Below are positions 53,547 through 63,256 of a stretch of 64,000 nt of DNA, one piece after another. The notes under the pieces were generated by a model. It was not told the origin of the DNA. It searched no databases and saw nothing but the letters and a program-made list of their open reading frames with translations. The stretch is from JAKPBU01 sp964425695. Lineage in GTDB: Bacteria; Pseudomonadota; Gammaproteobacteria; Xanthomonadales; Xanthomonadaceae. Numbering within the stretch: the first letter of the stretch is position 1; each line of letters starts with the position of its first letter. Made by a program: the position numbers and the translations under genes. The stretch covers positions 1 to 64,000 of the forward strand of contig CAYRNF010000011.1 of NCBI GenBank assembly GCA_964425695.1. The letters run 5' to 3'.

Positions 53547-55532
53547 CTAGAGCCCGCGCGCGGCCTCGACGACCTTGTCCACCGTGAAGCCGAAGTGCGC
53601 GAACAGCACGTCCGCCGGCGCGCTGGCGCCAAAGCCGTCGATGCCCACCACCGCGCCGTCCAGGCCCACGTACTTGCGCCAGAAGTCCGAGACCCCGGCT
53701 TCCACCGCCACGCGCTTGCGCACGGCCTTGGGCAGCACGGATTCGCGATATGCGGCGTCCTGTCGGTCGAACACGTCGGTCGAGGGCATCGACACCACGC
53801 GCACCGCATCGCCCAGCTGCGCGGCGGCTTCCATCGCGAGCCCCACTTCCGATCCGGTGGCGATCAGGATCAGTTCGGGCGTGCCCACGCTGTCCTTCAG
53901 CACGTAGCCGCCACGGGCGATGTCCGCCACCTGCGCGTCGCTGCGAGGCTGGTGCGGCAGGTTCTGGCGGCTGAAGACCACGCAGCTGGGCCCGGCGGTG
54001 CGTTCGATGGCCGCCTTCCAGCACACCGCCGACTCCACCGCGTCGCACGGGCGCCACAGGTCGTTGTTGGGGATGTAGCGCAGCGACGCCATGTGTTCGA
54101 TCGGCTGGTGGGTCGGGCCGTCCTCGCCCAGGCCGATGGAGTCGTGCGTGTACACGTGGATCGCGTGCGCATGCATCAGCGCGCTCATGCGCACCGCGTT
54201 GCGCGCGTAGTCGCTGAACACCAGGAAGGTGGCGTCGTACGGCACGAAGCCGCCGTGCAGCGACAGGCCGTTGGAGATCGCGGTCATGGCGAACTCGCGC
54301 ACGCCGAAATAGATGTAGTTGGCGTCGCGATCGGTGCCGGCGACGGACTTGCTGCCCTTCCACAGGGTCAGGTTGGAATGGGCGAGGTCCGCCGAACCGC
54401 CCACCAGCTCCGGCAGCAGCGGCGCGTAGGCCTCGATGGCCATCTGCGACGCCTTGCGGCTGGCCACCACCGGGCCTTCGGCCTGGAGCTTGGCGATGTA
54501 GGCATCGGCCTGCGCGCCGAACCCTTCCGGCAGTTCGCCGCGCATGCGGCGCTGGAACTCCGCCGCCGCTTCCGGATGCTGCGCGGCGTAGCGTTCGAAC
54601 AGCGCATTCCATTCGGCTTCGCGCTTGGCGCCTTCGTTCCTGCGCCAGCCGGCGTAGATGTCGTCCGGGATCTCGAACGCGGCATGCGGCCAGCCGAGCG
54701 CGTCGCGCGTGGCGATGAGTTCATCCTTGCCCAGCGGCGCGCCGTGGCTGGATTCCTTGCCCGCCTTGGCCGGCGAGCCGAAACCGATCGTGGTGCGGCA
54801 GCACACCAGCACCGGCTTGTCGGACGATGTCAGCGCAGTCTGGATCGCGGCGCGGATCGAGTCGGCATCGTGGCCGTCCACGTCGCGCACCACCGTCCAG
54901 CCATAGGCCTCGAAGCGCGCGGGCGTGTCGTCGGTGAACCAGCCGTCGGTGTTGCCGTCGATGGAGATGTTGTTGTCGTCCCAGAACGCGACCAGCTTGT
55001 GCAGGCCCCACGTGCCCGCCAGCGAGGCGGCTTCGTGGCTGATGCCTTCCATCAAGCAGCCGTCGCCCAGGAACACCCAGGTGCGGTGGTCCACCAGGTC
55101 GAAGCCGTCGCGGTTGAAGCGCTGCGCCAGCAGCTTTTCCGCCAGCGCGAAGCCGACCGCATTGGCGAGCCCCTGGCCCAGCGGACCGGTGGTGGTTTCC
55201 ACGCCCGGAGTCATGAAGTTCTCGGGGTGGCCCGGGGTCTTGGAATCGAACTGGCGGAAGTTGCGCAGGTCGTCCAGCGACACGTCGTAGCCGGACAGGT
55301 GCAGCAGCGCGTACTGCAGCATCGAGCCGTGGCCGTTGGAGAGCACGAAGCGGTCGCGGTCCAGCCACCTGGGATTGCGCGGGTTGTGCTTCAGGAAATC
55401 GTTCCAGAGCACCTCTGCGATATCGGCCATGCCCATCGGCATGCCGGGGTGGCCGGAGTTGGCCTGCTGGACCGCGTCGGCGGCGAGAAATCGGATGGCG
55501 TTGGCGAGGTCGCGGCGGCTGGGCGTCGTCAT
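53547..55532 (-). CDS. tkt: Transketolase
   Basis: 661 residues. Thiamine-diphosphate enzyme moving two-carbon units in the pentose phosphate pathway. NSGHPGMPMGMADIAEVLW, GDGCLMEGISHE (TPP/Mg motif), WDDNNISIDG, HDSIGLGEDGPTHQPIEH and SRQNLPHQ are intact. A GACAAT promoter core 47 bp upstream of the start is shared with pgk. The 164-bp gap to the symporter stop contains nothing else recognised. Confidence 0.98.
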   Translation of the reverse strand: MTTPSRRDLANAIRFLAADAVQQANSGHPGMPMGMADIAEVLWNDFLKHNPRNPRWLDRDRFVLSNGHGSMLQYALLHLSGYDVSLDDLRNFRQFDSKTPGHPENFMTPGVETTTGPLGQGLANAVGFALAEKLLAQRFNRDGFDLVDHRTWVFLGDGCLMEGISHEAASLAGTWGLHKLVAFWDDNNISIDGNTDGWFTDDTPARFEAYGWTVVRDVDGHDADSIRAAIQTALTSSDKPVLVCCRTTIGFGSPAKAGKESSHGAPLGKDELIATRDALGWPHAAFEIPDDIYAGWRRNEGAKREAEWNALFERYAAQHPEAAAEFQRRMRGELPEGFGAQADAYIAKLQAEGPVVASRKASQMAIEAYAPLLPELVGGSADLAHSNLTLWKGSKSVAGTDRDANYIYFGVREFAMTAISNGLSLHGGFVPYDATFLVFSDYARNAVRMSALMHAHAIHVYTHDSIGLGEDGPTHQPIEHMASLRYIPNNDLWRPCDAVESAVCWKAAIERTAGPSCVVFSRQNLPHQPRSDAQVADIARGGYVLKDSVGTPELILIATGSEVGLAMEAAAQLGDAVRVVSMPSTDVFDRQDAAYRESVLPKAVRKRVAVEAGVSDFWRKYVGLDGAVVGIDGFGASAPADVLFAHFGFTVDKVVEAARGL

Positions 55533-55579
55533 GGAGGGGCTTGGCGGCGTGGGACGGCCCGGCGCGGGCCTGGACGCCT

Positions 55580-55589
55580 ATTGTCCCAT
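55580..55589 (-). promoter_or_regulatory. Promoter core shared with pgk
   Basis: Minus-strand ATGGGACAAT, 47 bp before the tkt start; an identical 10-mer lies ahead of pgk. The next bases (A/G, G, G/C) are similar. Confidence 0.45.
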
Positions 55590-55696
55590 GCCCCGCACAC
55601 CACCCGGCGGGACGTGCCGCCAGCGGAAACGGTCGCGTGGGTCACGCCGCTGCGATCCGGTCGCGCCGTGCAGACGAATGTTGCGCGCCGTTCCGC

Positions 55697-57019
55697 TCAG
55701 GCGATGCGGTCGCCCTGGTCGGCCAGGCTCGGGCCGTCGGCTTCGCCTTCGGACACCATCGCCGCTATCGCCAGGTCTCCGGTCACGTTCACCGTGGTGC
55801 GGCACATGTCCAGGAAATGGTTCACGCCCAGCACCAGGCCGATGCCTTGCGCGGGCACGCCCACCATGGCGCAGATCAGCGCCACCACCGGCAGCGAGCC
55901 CGAAGGGACGCCGGCGGTGCCGATGCCGCCCAGGATGCACACCAGCATCACCAGGAACTGCTGGCCCAGCCCCAGCTCCACGCCGAAGAACTGGGCCAGG
56001 AAGATCACGGTGACGCCTTCGAACAGCGCGGTGCCGTTCTGGTTGGCCGTGGCGCCGATGGTGAGCACGAAGCGCGAGATGCGCCGCGGCAGGCCCAGCT
56101 TGGTGTCGGCCACGCGCAGCGACACCGGCAGCGTGGCGTTGGACGACGCGGTGGAGAACGCCACCAGCATCGCTTCCTGCACGCCCTTGAAGAACCGCGC
56201 CGGCGAGTAGCCGCCCACCAGCTTCAACGCCAGCGAGTAGGTCACCAGCAGGTGGATCGCCAGCGCGGCCACCACCACCAGCACATAGGCACCCAGCCGC
56301 GCCAGCAGGTCCCAGCCGAACAGCACGGCCAGGTTGAACATGAAGCAGAACACCGCGTAAGGGGCCAGCCGGATCACCAGGCCGATCAGCGTCATGGAGA
56401 CTTCGAACAGGCCCTCGATGCCGCGTTTCAGCGCGGCCAGCGCAGGCGTCTCCTTGCTCAGCACGATGCCCACGCCGAACATCAGCGCGAAGAACATCAG
56501 CGCCAGGATGCTGGAATTGCTCGATGCCGCGCCGATCACGTTCTGCGGCACGATGCCCAGCAGCATGTCCAGGCCGCTGGGCTGCTCCACGCTGTCCTTC
56601 ACGATGGACTGCGCGCGCTCCGCACCGGCCGCCAGCATTTCCTGCGCGTCGGCCGGGTCCACGCCCACGCCGGGCTTGAACGCGTTCACCATCACCAGCC
56701 CCAGCAGCACCGCGATGCCGGACAGCAGCACCGTGTACGCCAGCGTGCGCCAGCCCACCCGGCCCAGCGCGCGCACGTCGCCCATCTCCGACACGCCCAC
56801 CACCAGCGCGGAGAACAGCAGCGGCACGATCAGCATGAAGATCAGGCTGAGGAACAGCGTGCCGAACGGCTGGGTCACGTACTTGGTGAGCGACTGCACC
56901 CACGGCGCGTCCGCGCCGATGCCGTAATGCACCAGCAGGCCCAGCAGCAGGCCGGCGCCGAAACCGATGGCGATCTTCCAGTGCAGCGGCATGCGCGGCT
57001 TGTCGGTGGATGCGGTCAT
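55697..57019 (-). CDS. Dicarboxylate/amino acid:cation symporter (DAACS/SLC1 type)
   Basis: 440 residues, glutamate-transporter fold with eight helices and two hairpins. HP1 region AFSTASSNATLPVSL, the TM7 motif TIGATANQNGTALFEG (family NMDGT), and HP2 GGIGTAGVPSGSL are visible. Substrate could be glutamate, aspartate or C4-dicarboxylates, driven by Na+ or H+. A large loop after TM3 carries a Pro/Glu-rich segment. Monocistronic. Confidence 0.94.
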   Translation of the reverse strand: MTASTDKPRMPLHWKIAIGFGAGLLLGLLVHYGIGADAPWVQSLTKYVTQPFGTLFLSLIFMLIVPLLFSALVVGVSEMGDVRALGRVGWRTLAYTVLLSGIAVLLGLVMVNAFKPGVGVDPADAQEMLAAGAERAQSIVKDSVEQPSGLDMLLGIVPQNVIGAASSNSSILALMFFALMFGVGIVLSKETPALAALKRGIEGLFEVSMTLIGLVIRLAPYAVFCFMFNLAVLFGWDLLARLGAYVLVVVAALAIHLLVTYSLALKLVGGYSPARFFKGVQEAMLVAFSTASSNATLPVSLRVADTKLGLPRRISRFVLTIGATANQNGTALFEGVTVIFLAQFFGVELGLGQQFLVMLVCILGGIGTAGVPSGSLPVVALICAMVGVPAQGIGLVLGVNHFLDMCRTTVNVTGDLAIAAMVSEGEADGPSLADQGDRIA

Positions 57020-57171
57020 GGCAGGCTCCGGCGTGCGTAGCGCCGCAGCTTAACCGACCCTACGGACCCCGGGCGGCCACCAGGAGGAGCCACCGCGGCA
57101 CGGATGCACGGTTCGCCACGGCAAGACGCGCAGCGCGCGCGGTGCGCGGCATGGAGGCGGTTCGCACCCGA

Positions 57172-57196
57172 GCGGCGTGCGACGTGCGCACGCCGC
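57172..57196 (-). other. Perfect hairpin after batD
   Basis: 10-bp stem (57172-57181 with 57187-57196) and 5-nt loop, 10 bp after the batD stop. No T tract follows, so it is a probable 3' end structure of the Bat operon mRNA. Confidence 0.5.
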
Positions 57197-57206
57197 CTGT
57201 TCCGGA

Positions 57207-58883
57207 CTACGGATACAGCGGCGGTAGAAGCGACTGGCCTGCGCGTGCGGGCTTGCGCCAGCGCGCCCCGCGTGGGAACGCGTCGCGCAGCGCCTGCCGG
57301 GCTGCGTCCGCATCGCCCTGCCCCCAGCGCGCCTGCTGCAGCGCGCGCACCGCAGCGACCTGCTCCGTGTCGTCCAGCGCCGCGCACACGGCATCCAGGT
57401 CGGCAAGAGGCGGGGACCGTGCGGCACGCAGTGCATCCGCGATCGCGGACAGATCGCCCTGGCGCAAGGCGGCTTTCAGGTCAGCGGTGCGGTTGGCCGA
57501 CGCGTCGCGTGCGGCCGCCTCGGGCGCGAGCGGCGCGGCAGCGGGCCGCCGGTGCAGCGCCCACCACAGCGTGCCGAGCCACAGCAGGGCGAACAGCACC
57601 GTCGCCAGCGCCCAGGCATGCACCGCGCCCTGCACGAACGGCACGCGGATCCAGCGCTGCAATGGCTCGGCCGCCGCATCGCGCGCGGCGGTTGCCGGCG
57701 CCGGGCTGGCGTCGGCGGCACCCGCGGACACCTCCACGGCAAGATCCGGCAGCGAAGCGGTGCGCGCCGCGCCTGCCTGCACGTCCCACCACGGCATCCG
57801 TGGGCCGGGAATGCGCAGTGTCCCGCTGCGTGCGGGCACGATCGAGAACTTGCGCACCAGCCGCACCTGCGGCCTGCCCTGCGCGAACGATTCCTCGACC
57901 TGGGGCGGGTCGGCGAACACCTGTGCGCCGTCCACCGCCGGCAGCTGCAGCTCGGGCAGCTGGGTGGCACTGGCGCCGTCGATGCGCGCCTCCACGGTGA
58001 CGCTGGCGGCCTCGCCCGCGCGCACCGCCTGCGGCGTGGCGAGGTACTGCAGCGACAGGCCGCGCAGCGGCAGCCACGGCTGCGGCGCGTTGTCCGGCAC
58101 GGCGCGCACCTGCAGCGTGCGCGGCGTGCCGCGCGCGGCCAGGTCGCGGCGACCGTCGCCGAACAGGTCGTCGAAGAACCCGCCCACGCCCTGCCCGCGG
58201 AAGCGCGCGCCGGGAATGGTCAGCGGCCCGCTGCGTTCCGGGATCAGCAGGTAGCGGCGCTCGACCACGGTGTAGTTGCGCCCCGCGATGTCGCGCTGGT
58301 ACTGCAGGTCTTCGCCCACGCGCTGCAAGGTGGCGCCCTGCGGCGGATCCTGGTCGAGCTGGCCCGAGATCAGCGCCGTGGCGTAGTACAGCCGCACCGT
58401 GTAGCCCACCGCCTGCTGCACGTAGGGCGAAGCCGAATCCGCTTCGCCTTCGACGAACACCATGCCGCCCGCCTGGCGCGGCGTGGCGGCCGCCGGTCCC
58501 ACGGTCAACGTCAGCGGCGGCGTGCGCGTAGCGCCCACGCGCAGCGCGGGGATCTGGAAGCGCCCCGCGCGCCGCGGCTCCAGCGCCACGGCGAACAGCA
58601 TCTGCGTGCGCGCGTTGCCGCCCACGAGTTCCACGCGCCGGCTGCTGGTGTGGCCGCTGAGGCGGAAGTCGCCGAGCAGCGGCGAGTAGTCGGGTTCGTC
58701 GGCAACGGAGCCGGTGGTCTCGATGTTGAGCGTGGCCGTTTCGCCCAGCGCGATCGCGTCGCGATCCAGCCACGCCCGCACCTGCGCAAAGCCGGGCGTG
58801 CCGAGCGTCAACAGCAGCGGCACCAGCAGCCAGGACAGGCAGCGCAGGCGCTGCACGCGCGATGCGTTCGCAAGAGATGTCAT
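57207..58883 (-). CDS. batD: BatD-like membrane protein
   Basis: 558 residues. Signal peptide to about 33 (TPGFAQ), several immunoglobulin-like beta domains (AWLDRDAIALGETATLNIET, GAATPRQ-type repeats) in the periplasm, a membrane helix at about 430-450, and a cytoplasmic tail rich in Ala/Arg. It matches the large BatD/oxygen-tolerance protein of aerotolerance operons. Start overlaps the batB/C stop by 4 nt. Confidence 0.92.
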   Translation of the reverse strand: MTSLANASRVQRLRCLSWLLVPLLLTLGTPGFAQVRAWLDRDAIALGETATLNIETTGSVADEPDYSPLLGDFRLSGHTSSRRVELVGGNARTQMLFAVALEPRRAGRFQIPALRVGATRTPPLTLTVGPAAATPRQAGGMVFVEGEADSASPYVQQAVGYTVRLYYATALISGQLDQDPPQGATLQRVGEDLQYQRDIAGRNYTVVERRYLLIPERSGPLTIPGARFRGQGVGGFFDDLFGDGRRDLAARGTPRTLQVRAVPDNAPQPWLPLRGLSLQYLATPQAVRAGEAASVTVEARIDGASATQLPELQLPAVDGAQVFADPPQVEESFAQGRPQVRLVRKFSIVPARSGTLRIPGPRMPWWDVQAGAARTASLPDLAVEVSAGAADASPAPATAARDAAAEPLQRWIRVPFVQGAVHAWALATVLFALLWLGTLWWALHRRPAAAPLAPEAAARDASANRTADLKAALRQGDLSAIADALRAARSPPLADLDAVCAALDDTEQVAAVRALQQARWGQGDADAARQALRDAFPRGARWRKPARAGQSLLPPLYP

Positions 58884-60652
58884 CGGTCTCCCCGCGCCTG
58901 GCGGCGTTCGTACTCGAGCTGGAACCGGGCGCGCAGCAGCGCACCGGGGTCATCCGGGACGCGCCGCAGCAGCGCTTCGGTGGCGATGCTGCGTTCGCGC
59001 TGCGCGGCCCGTTCGGCGCGATCCGGCCGGCCTTCCACGTCCTGGCCCCTGTCCGTCTGGCGCTGCGCCTGCAGTTCGCGCTGCATGCGCTGGCGTTGCG
59101 CGGCATCGGCGGCGCGCTGGTCGGCCGGCGTGGGCGGGCGCTGCGCGTCCTGTTCGCCGCGCGCGTCCTGGCCCTGCTGCTGGCCCGGCTGCCGCGGCGG
59201 GTGCTTCTGCGCCTGGCGCGGATCCGCGTCGCCCTTGCCGGGCTGGCCTTGCCCGTCGCGCGACTGCGATTGCCCCTGGCGCCGGTCCTGCGGGTTGGGC
59301 TGGTTGCGGTTGGCGCCCGGCGGCGGCTTGCGCTGCATCGCGCGGCGCACGGCCTCGCGATTGGCGATGGCGTCGGCCATGCCGGGCTGCCCTGCCAGCG
59401 CGCGCTCGTAGGCGTCGATGGCCTCCTCGTAACGTCCCTGCTTCGCCAGCGCATTGCCCAGGTTGTAGGCGCCATCCGCGCTGTCCACGCGGCCGTAGGC
59501 CTGCGCCGCGGCGGCGAAATCGCCCCTGCGATACGCGCGCTGGCCCTGCTGCATGCGCGCATGCGCCTGCTGGTCGGCGCGGCGCCACAGCGTGCCGTCC
59601 TGGGCCTGCGCGGGCGCAGGCGCCAGCGGTAGCCACAGGCACAGCGCCAGCACCGCCAGCGCGCCACCGCGGCGGAACGCGAACGCCGCCAGCAACAGCA
59701 GCGGCGGCAGCAGCCAGAAGCCCTCGTCCTGCCACGCGGCGCGCTTCTCGCCCTGGCTGGCACGCGCACCGGCCTGCAGTGGATCCAGCACGCCCAGCGC
59801 CTGCAGATCGCGCGCGTCGGGCTGCACGGTTTCGAACCGGCCATCGCCGGCGCCGGCCACGCCGCGCAGCAGCGGAGCCTCCAGCCTGGCCTGGCCGATG
59901 CTGCCGTCCGGCCTGCGATAGGCCGCGCCCGCGGCGGTCCCCAGGCCGAGCACCGACACGCGATAACCCGCCGCAGCGGAATCCGCCGCGGCGCTGCGCG
60001 CATCGGCATCCGCCTCGCCGGTAAGCAGCAGGATGTCGCCGCTGCCGAAGCCGGCCTGGCGCAGCAGCCCTTGCGACCACGCGATGGCCGCGCTTGCACG
60101 GCTGCCGTCCTCGGGCCAGCTGTCGGTGGGCATCACGTCGGGGTCCAGCGCGTCCAGGAACAGTGCGATGTTGGCCACGTCGTCGGTGAGCGGCGCCACG
60201 GTGTAGGCCTGTTCCGCGTACGCCACCAGGGCCACCTGCCCGCCCTTGCGCTGCTGCAGCAGCTGCGCGATCTGGGCCCGCGCCTGCGCGAGCCGGGAGG
60301 GCGGCAGGTCGCCTGCCAGCGTCGCGCTCGACAGGTCCAGCGCAACGACCAACGGCGCGCGCGTCTGCCACAGGGGCTGCTCGACCTGGCGCCACGCCGG
60401 CCCGGCCAGTGCCAGCAGCGCCAGGCCCAGCCCCAGCAGCACGCCACGCATCCCCCAGCGCGCGCGCCCTTCGGCACCGGCTTCCAGCAGGTGCGGCAGC
60501 AGGTGCGCATCCACGTGTTCGCGCCAGGCCTCCGCGCGCGCCGCACGGCGGCGCCACAGCCACGCCAGCAGCGGTAGCGCGGGCAGGCCCAGCAGCCACA
60601 GCGGGCGCACGAACTGCACCCCGCCGATGGACAGGCCTTCGATGCCGGTCAT
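58880..60652 (-). CDS. BatB/BatC-like protein: VWA domain fused to TPR
   Basis: 590 residues from ATG 60652. Two N-terminal helices, a VWA domain (about 95-285), a third helix, TPR repeats (about 370-440, GRYEEAIDAYERALAGQPGM), and a long Gln/Arg-rich tail. BatB and BatC are thus fused. The VWA MIDAS is degenerate: D106-L-S108-S-A110 instead of DxSxS, and LTGEAD replaces the LTDG loop, so metal-dependent ligand binding may be lost. Start overlaps the batA stop by 4 nt. Confidence 0.92.
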   Translation of the reverse strand: MTGIEGLSIGGVQFVRPLWLLGLPALPLLAWLWRRRAARAEAWREHVDAHLLPHLLEAGAEGRARWGMRGVLLGLGLALLALAGPAWRQVEQPLWQTRAPLVVALDLSSATLAGDLPPSRLAQARAQIAQLLQQRKGGQVALVAYAEQAYTVAPLTDDVANIALFLDALDPDVMPTDSWPEDGSRASAAIAWSQGLLRQAGFGSGDILLLTGEADADARSAAADSAAAGYRVSVLGLGTAAGAAYRRPDGSIGQARLEAPLLRGVAGAGDGRFETVQPDARDLQALGVLDPLQAGARASQGEKRAAWQDEGFWLLPPLLLLAAFAFRRGGALAVLALCLWLPLAPAPAQAQDGTLWRRADQQAHARMQQGQRAYRRGDFAAAAQAYGRVDSADGAYNLGNALAKQGRYEEAIDAYERALAGQPGMADAIANREAVRRAMQRKPPPGANRNQPNPQDRRQGQSQSRDGQGQPGKGDADPRQAQKHPPRQPGQQQGQDARGEQDAQRPPTPADQRAADAAQRQRMQRELQAQRQTDRGQDVEGRPDRAERAAQRERSIATEALLRRVPDDPGALLRARFQLEYERRQARGDR

Positions 60653-61686
60653 GCCCGCCTCCCGCGCGGCCACGCAAGGGCGCAGCCACCCAGCGCCAGC
60701 GCGGCCGCCAGCGGCCAGGCATAGCGCTCGATGCGCGGTCGCACGCTTTCGCCCGGGCGCTCCACCGGCTCCAGCCGATCGATCTCCGCATAGATGCCGG
60801 CCAGTTCGCGTGTGTCGCGCGCGCGGAACGCGCGGCCTCCGGTGGAATCGGCGATGCGCTTCAAGCTGGCTTCGTCCGTCATCTCGGCGCCGCCGGGCAG
60901 CTGCAGCGGCATGCCGAAGACGCTGAGTCCCGCGGCTTCGCCACCGAAGGCGATGGTGTGGATGCGCACGCCCTCGTCGCGCGCCAGTTCGGCGGCCTTC
61001 GAAGGATCCAGCGCACCGGCCGTGTTGACACCATCGGTCAGCAGGATCAGCACGCGCTGGCCCGCCGGCTGCGTGCGCAGGCGCTTCACCGCCAGCGCAA
61101 TGGCATCGCCGATCGCGGTTTCACGCCCGGCCAGGCCCACCACGGTGTCGGCCAGCTGCTTGCGCACGGTGTCGCGATCCAGGGTGAGCGGCGCCAGCAC
61201 GAACGCACGCTGCCCGAACACGACCAGTCCGACGCGGTCGCCTGCGCGGCGATCCAGGAAATCCGCGAGCACCGCCTTGGCGGCGGTCAGCCGGTCCACG
61301 ATCCGGCCGCCGACGTCCATGTCCTCCTCGCCCATGCTCCCCGACAGGTCCACGGCGAGCATCAGGTCGCGGCCCTGCTGGGGCGGCTGGATCACATCGC
61401 CGAGCATCTGCGGGCGCGCGGCCGCCGTGCACAGCAGCGCCCAGGCGATCCACGCCAGCGCGCCGGCACCGCGCGGACGCGCGACGCCGGCCTTGCCCGC
61501 GATGCCGTCGAGCCGGGCGCCGAACGGCACCCGCAGCGCGGAGGCAGCCGCATCGCGGCGCGGTGGCAGCAGCGCGCGCACGAGCCACGGCGCCGGCAGC
61601 GCGAGCAGCAGCCATGGCCAGGCGAAGCCGCCGAAGTCGTGGGGCAGCCACGCGGCGAGCCAGGCCGGTAGCGACAGGCCGCTCAT
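60649..61686 (-). CDS. batA: BatA-like VWA-domain membrane protein
   Basis: 345 residues. Helices near 20-45 and 80-95, VWA domain with an intact MIDAS (D113-L-S115-G-S117, ILLTDGVNTAG), a C-terminal helix near 320-338 and a basic end. The intact MIDAS contrasts with the degenerate one in BatB/C. It is 4 nt overlapped with both neighbours. Confidence 0.94.
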   Translation of the reverse strand: MSGLSLPAWLAAWLPHDFGGFAWPWLLLALPAPWLVRALLPPRRDAAASALRVPFGARLDGIAGKAGVARPRGAGALAWIAWALLCTAAARPQMLGDVIQPPQQGRDLMLAVDLSGSMGEEDMDVGGRIVDRLTAAKAVLADFLDRRAGDRVGLVVFGQRAFVLAPLTLDRDTVRKQLADTVVGLAGRETAIGDAIALAVKRLRTQPAGQRVLILLTDGVNTAGALDPSKAAELARDEGVRIHTIAFGGEAAGLSVFGMPLQLPGGAEMTDEASLKRIADSTGGRAFRARDTRELAGIYAEIDRLEPVERPGESVRPRIERYAWPLAAALALGGCALAWPRGRRA

Positions 61687-62141
61687 GCGCGCACGTCCAT
61701 CCAGTTCATGAAGCGCGCGCGCGCCGCGATGCGCAGCGCTTCCACCTGGTCGGCGGGCACGTCGGGCCGGAACGCGCCCTCGAGCAGCAACGGCCCATGG
61801 CCGGCGAGCGTTGGCTGCGCCCGTCCCTGGTCCAGGAAACGCAGCCAGTCCTCGCCCTGCAGCCTGTCCGCATGCGGATCGATGCGCCGCGCGGCGCGAC
61901 GCAGCAGCCCCGAGATCGCCGCGACGCGCTCGCCGGGCGTGGCGGCCTGCGCCAGGGCGTCGTCGAACAACCGTGCCACCGCGCGTGCGCGGCGCCGGCG
62001 TCGTGCGAGCCACCAGGCCAGGCCGCCCGCCGCGACCAGCAGCGCAACGAGCGCGATCCACCAGCCCGGCGCGGGTGGCCACCAGGCAGGCGCCGGCGGC
62101 ATGTGGATGTCGCGCAGCACCAGGCCGTCGCCCACCTGCAT
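61683..62141 (-). CDS. DUF4381 membrane protein of the Bat operon
   Basis: 152 residues. A short periplasmic head (PPAPAWWPPAPGWW), one membrane helix at about 28-46, a basic ARRRRRARA stretch and a helical cytoplasmic domain (SGLLRRAARRIDPHADRLQG, then EDWLRFLD). DUF4381 proteins occur almost only in MoxR-DUF58-VWA operons. Overlaps batA by 4 nt, and the DUF58 stop by one base (TGATG). Confidence 0.92.
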   Translation of the reverse strand: MQVGDGLVLRDIHMPPAPAWWPPAPGWWIALVALLVAAGGLAWWLARRRRRARAVARLFDDALAQAATPGERVAAISGLLRRAARRIDPHADRLQGEDWLRFLDQGRAQPTLAGHGPLLLEGAFRPDVPADQVEALRIAARARFMNWMDVRA

Positions 62142-63252
62142 CAAGCGGCTCCCGCGGTCTTCGCCCGCACCCGGTCCAACAGCGGCAGCCACGCATCCGC
62201 CGACGCATCGGCGCGCAAGGCCTGCGCGCGCACACCGCGCGCCGGAAGCTGCGCCAGGGCGGCTTCCAGCGGCGCCACGAACGCGTGCCGCCAGCGCTGG
62301 CGCTGCGCCGCAGCGGCCAGGTCCAGCTGCACGCGGTGCGCCGCCACGCCCGGCGCGGACGATGCGAACGCCAGCTGCGCCTGCGGTGGCGCGGTTTCCA
62401 GCGGATCGGTCAGCAGCAGCACCACGACTTCGCTGTGCATGGACAGCGCCGGCCAGCGCTCGGCGGGCAGCGCCGCGATGCTGGCGGGATCGGCCAGCAC
62501 CACCAGCCGCGAACCGGGGCGCAGCAGCCGCTGCGCGTGGTCCAGCGCCACCGGCAGCCCGGCATCGTCCGCAGGCGGCCCGGCATACCAGCGCACCAGC
62601 GCATCGAGCACGCGCAGCGCACCGCGCGGCCCGGCCGCGGGCGGCACCGGCGCCTCCCTGGCCGAACCCCGCAGCGCCGCGATGCGGTCGCCGTCGCGCA
62701 CCGCGATCCACGCGGCCACCGCGCCTGCACGCGCGGCCTGCACCGACTTGAAGCGAACCCGGGTGCCGAAGTACAGCGCCGGCGCGGTGTCGGCCACGAT
62801 GAGCGTCAGCCGCTCGCGTTCGGCCTGGAACAGCTTGGTGTGCGGCTTGCCGCTGCGCGCGGTGAGCCGCCAGTCGATATGGCGCGCGTCGTCGCCCTGG
62901 GCGTACTCGCGCGATTCCGCGTACTCCATGCCGCGACCGCGCAGGGGCGACGGCGCGTGGCCGCTGGTGCCGTGCCGCCCGCGCGCGGCCGCGCGACGGC
63001 CCTGGGCCAAGGCGCGCAACCCGACAAGCTCGGCAAGGGTGGGGGCGATGCCGGGACCCGGGGCGCGCAGCGCCAGGACCGGAACAGAAGCAGCGCCACC
63101 CGCATCGCGTCCGCTGATCCGCCCTTTGCCGAAAGCATGCCCAAAGGGATTGCCTGCGGCACGGGGACGCCCGTCCCGCTCCGCTTCTCCAACAGCGGCG
63201 TTGCCGCCGTCCCGGGTCCCGGGCCCCGGGTCGCTGCTTCCGAGCCCGCGCT

Positions 63253-63256
<4 letters not shown>
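62141..63256 (-). CDS. DUF58-domain protein of the Bat operon
   Basis: 371 residues from GTG 63256, which overlaps the moxR stop by 4 nt. DUF58 core GRGMEYAESREYAQGDDARH followed by IDWRLTARSGKPHTKLFQ is intact, with a VWA-like C-terminal half whose MIDAS is not conserved. The first 75 residues are a low-complexity Gly/Arg/Ala extension, in a DNA stretch with unusual runs (repeated cccggg near 63211-63230 and a T-richer patch near 63118-63152). The family N-terminus proper begins around IAPTLAELVGL. A later GTG/TTG start is possible. Confidence 0.9.
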
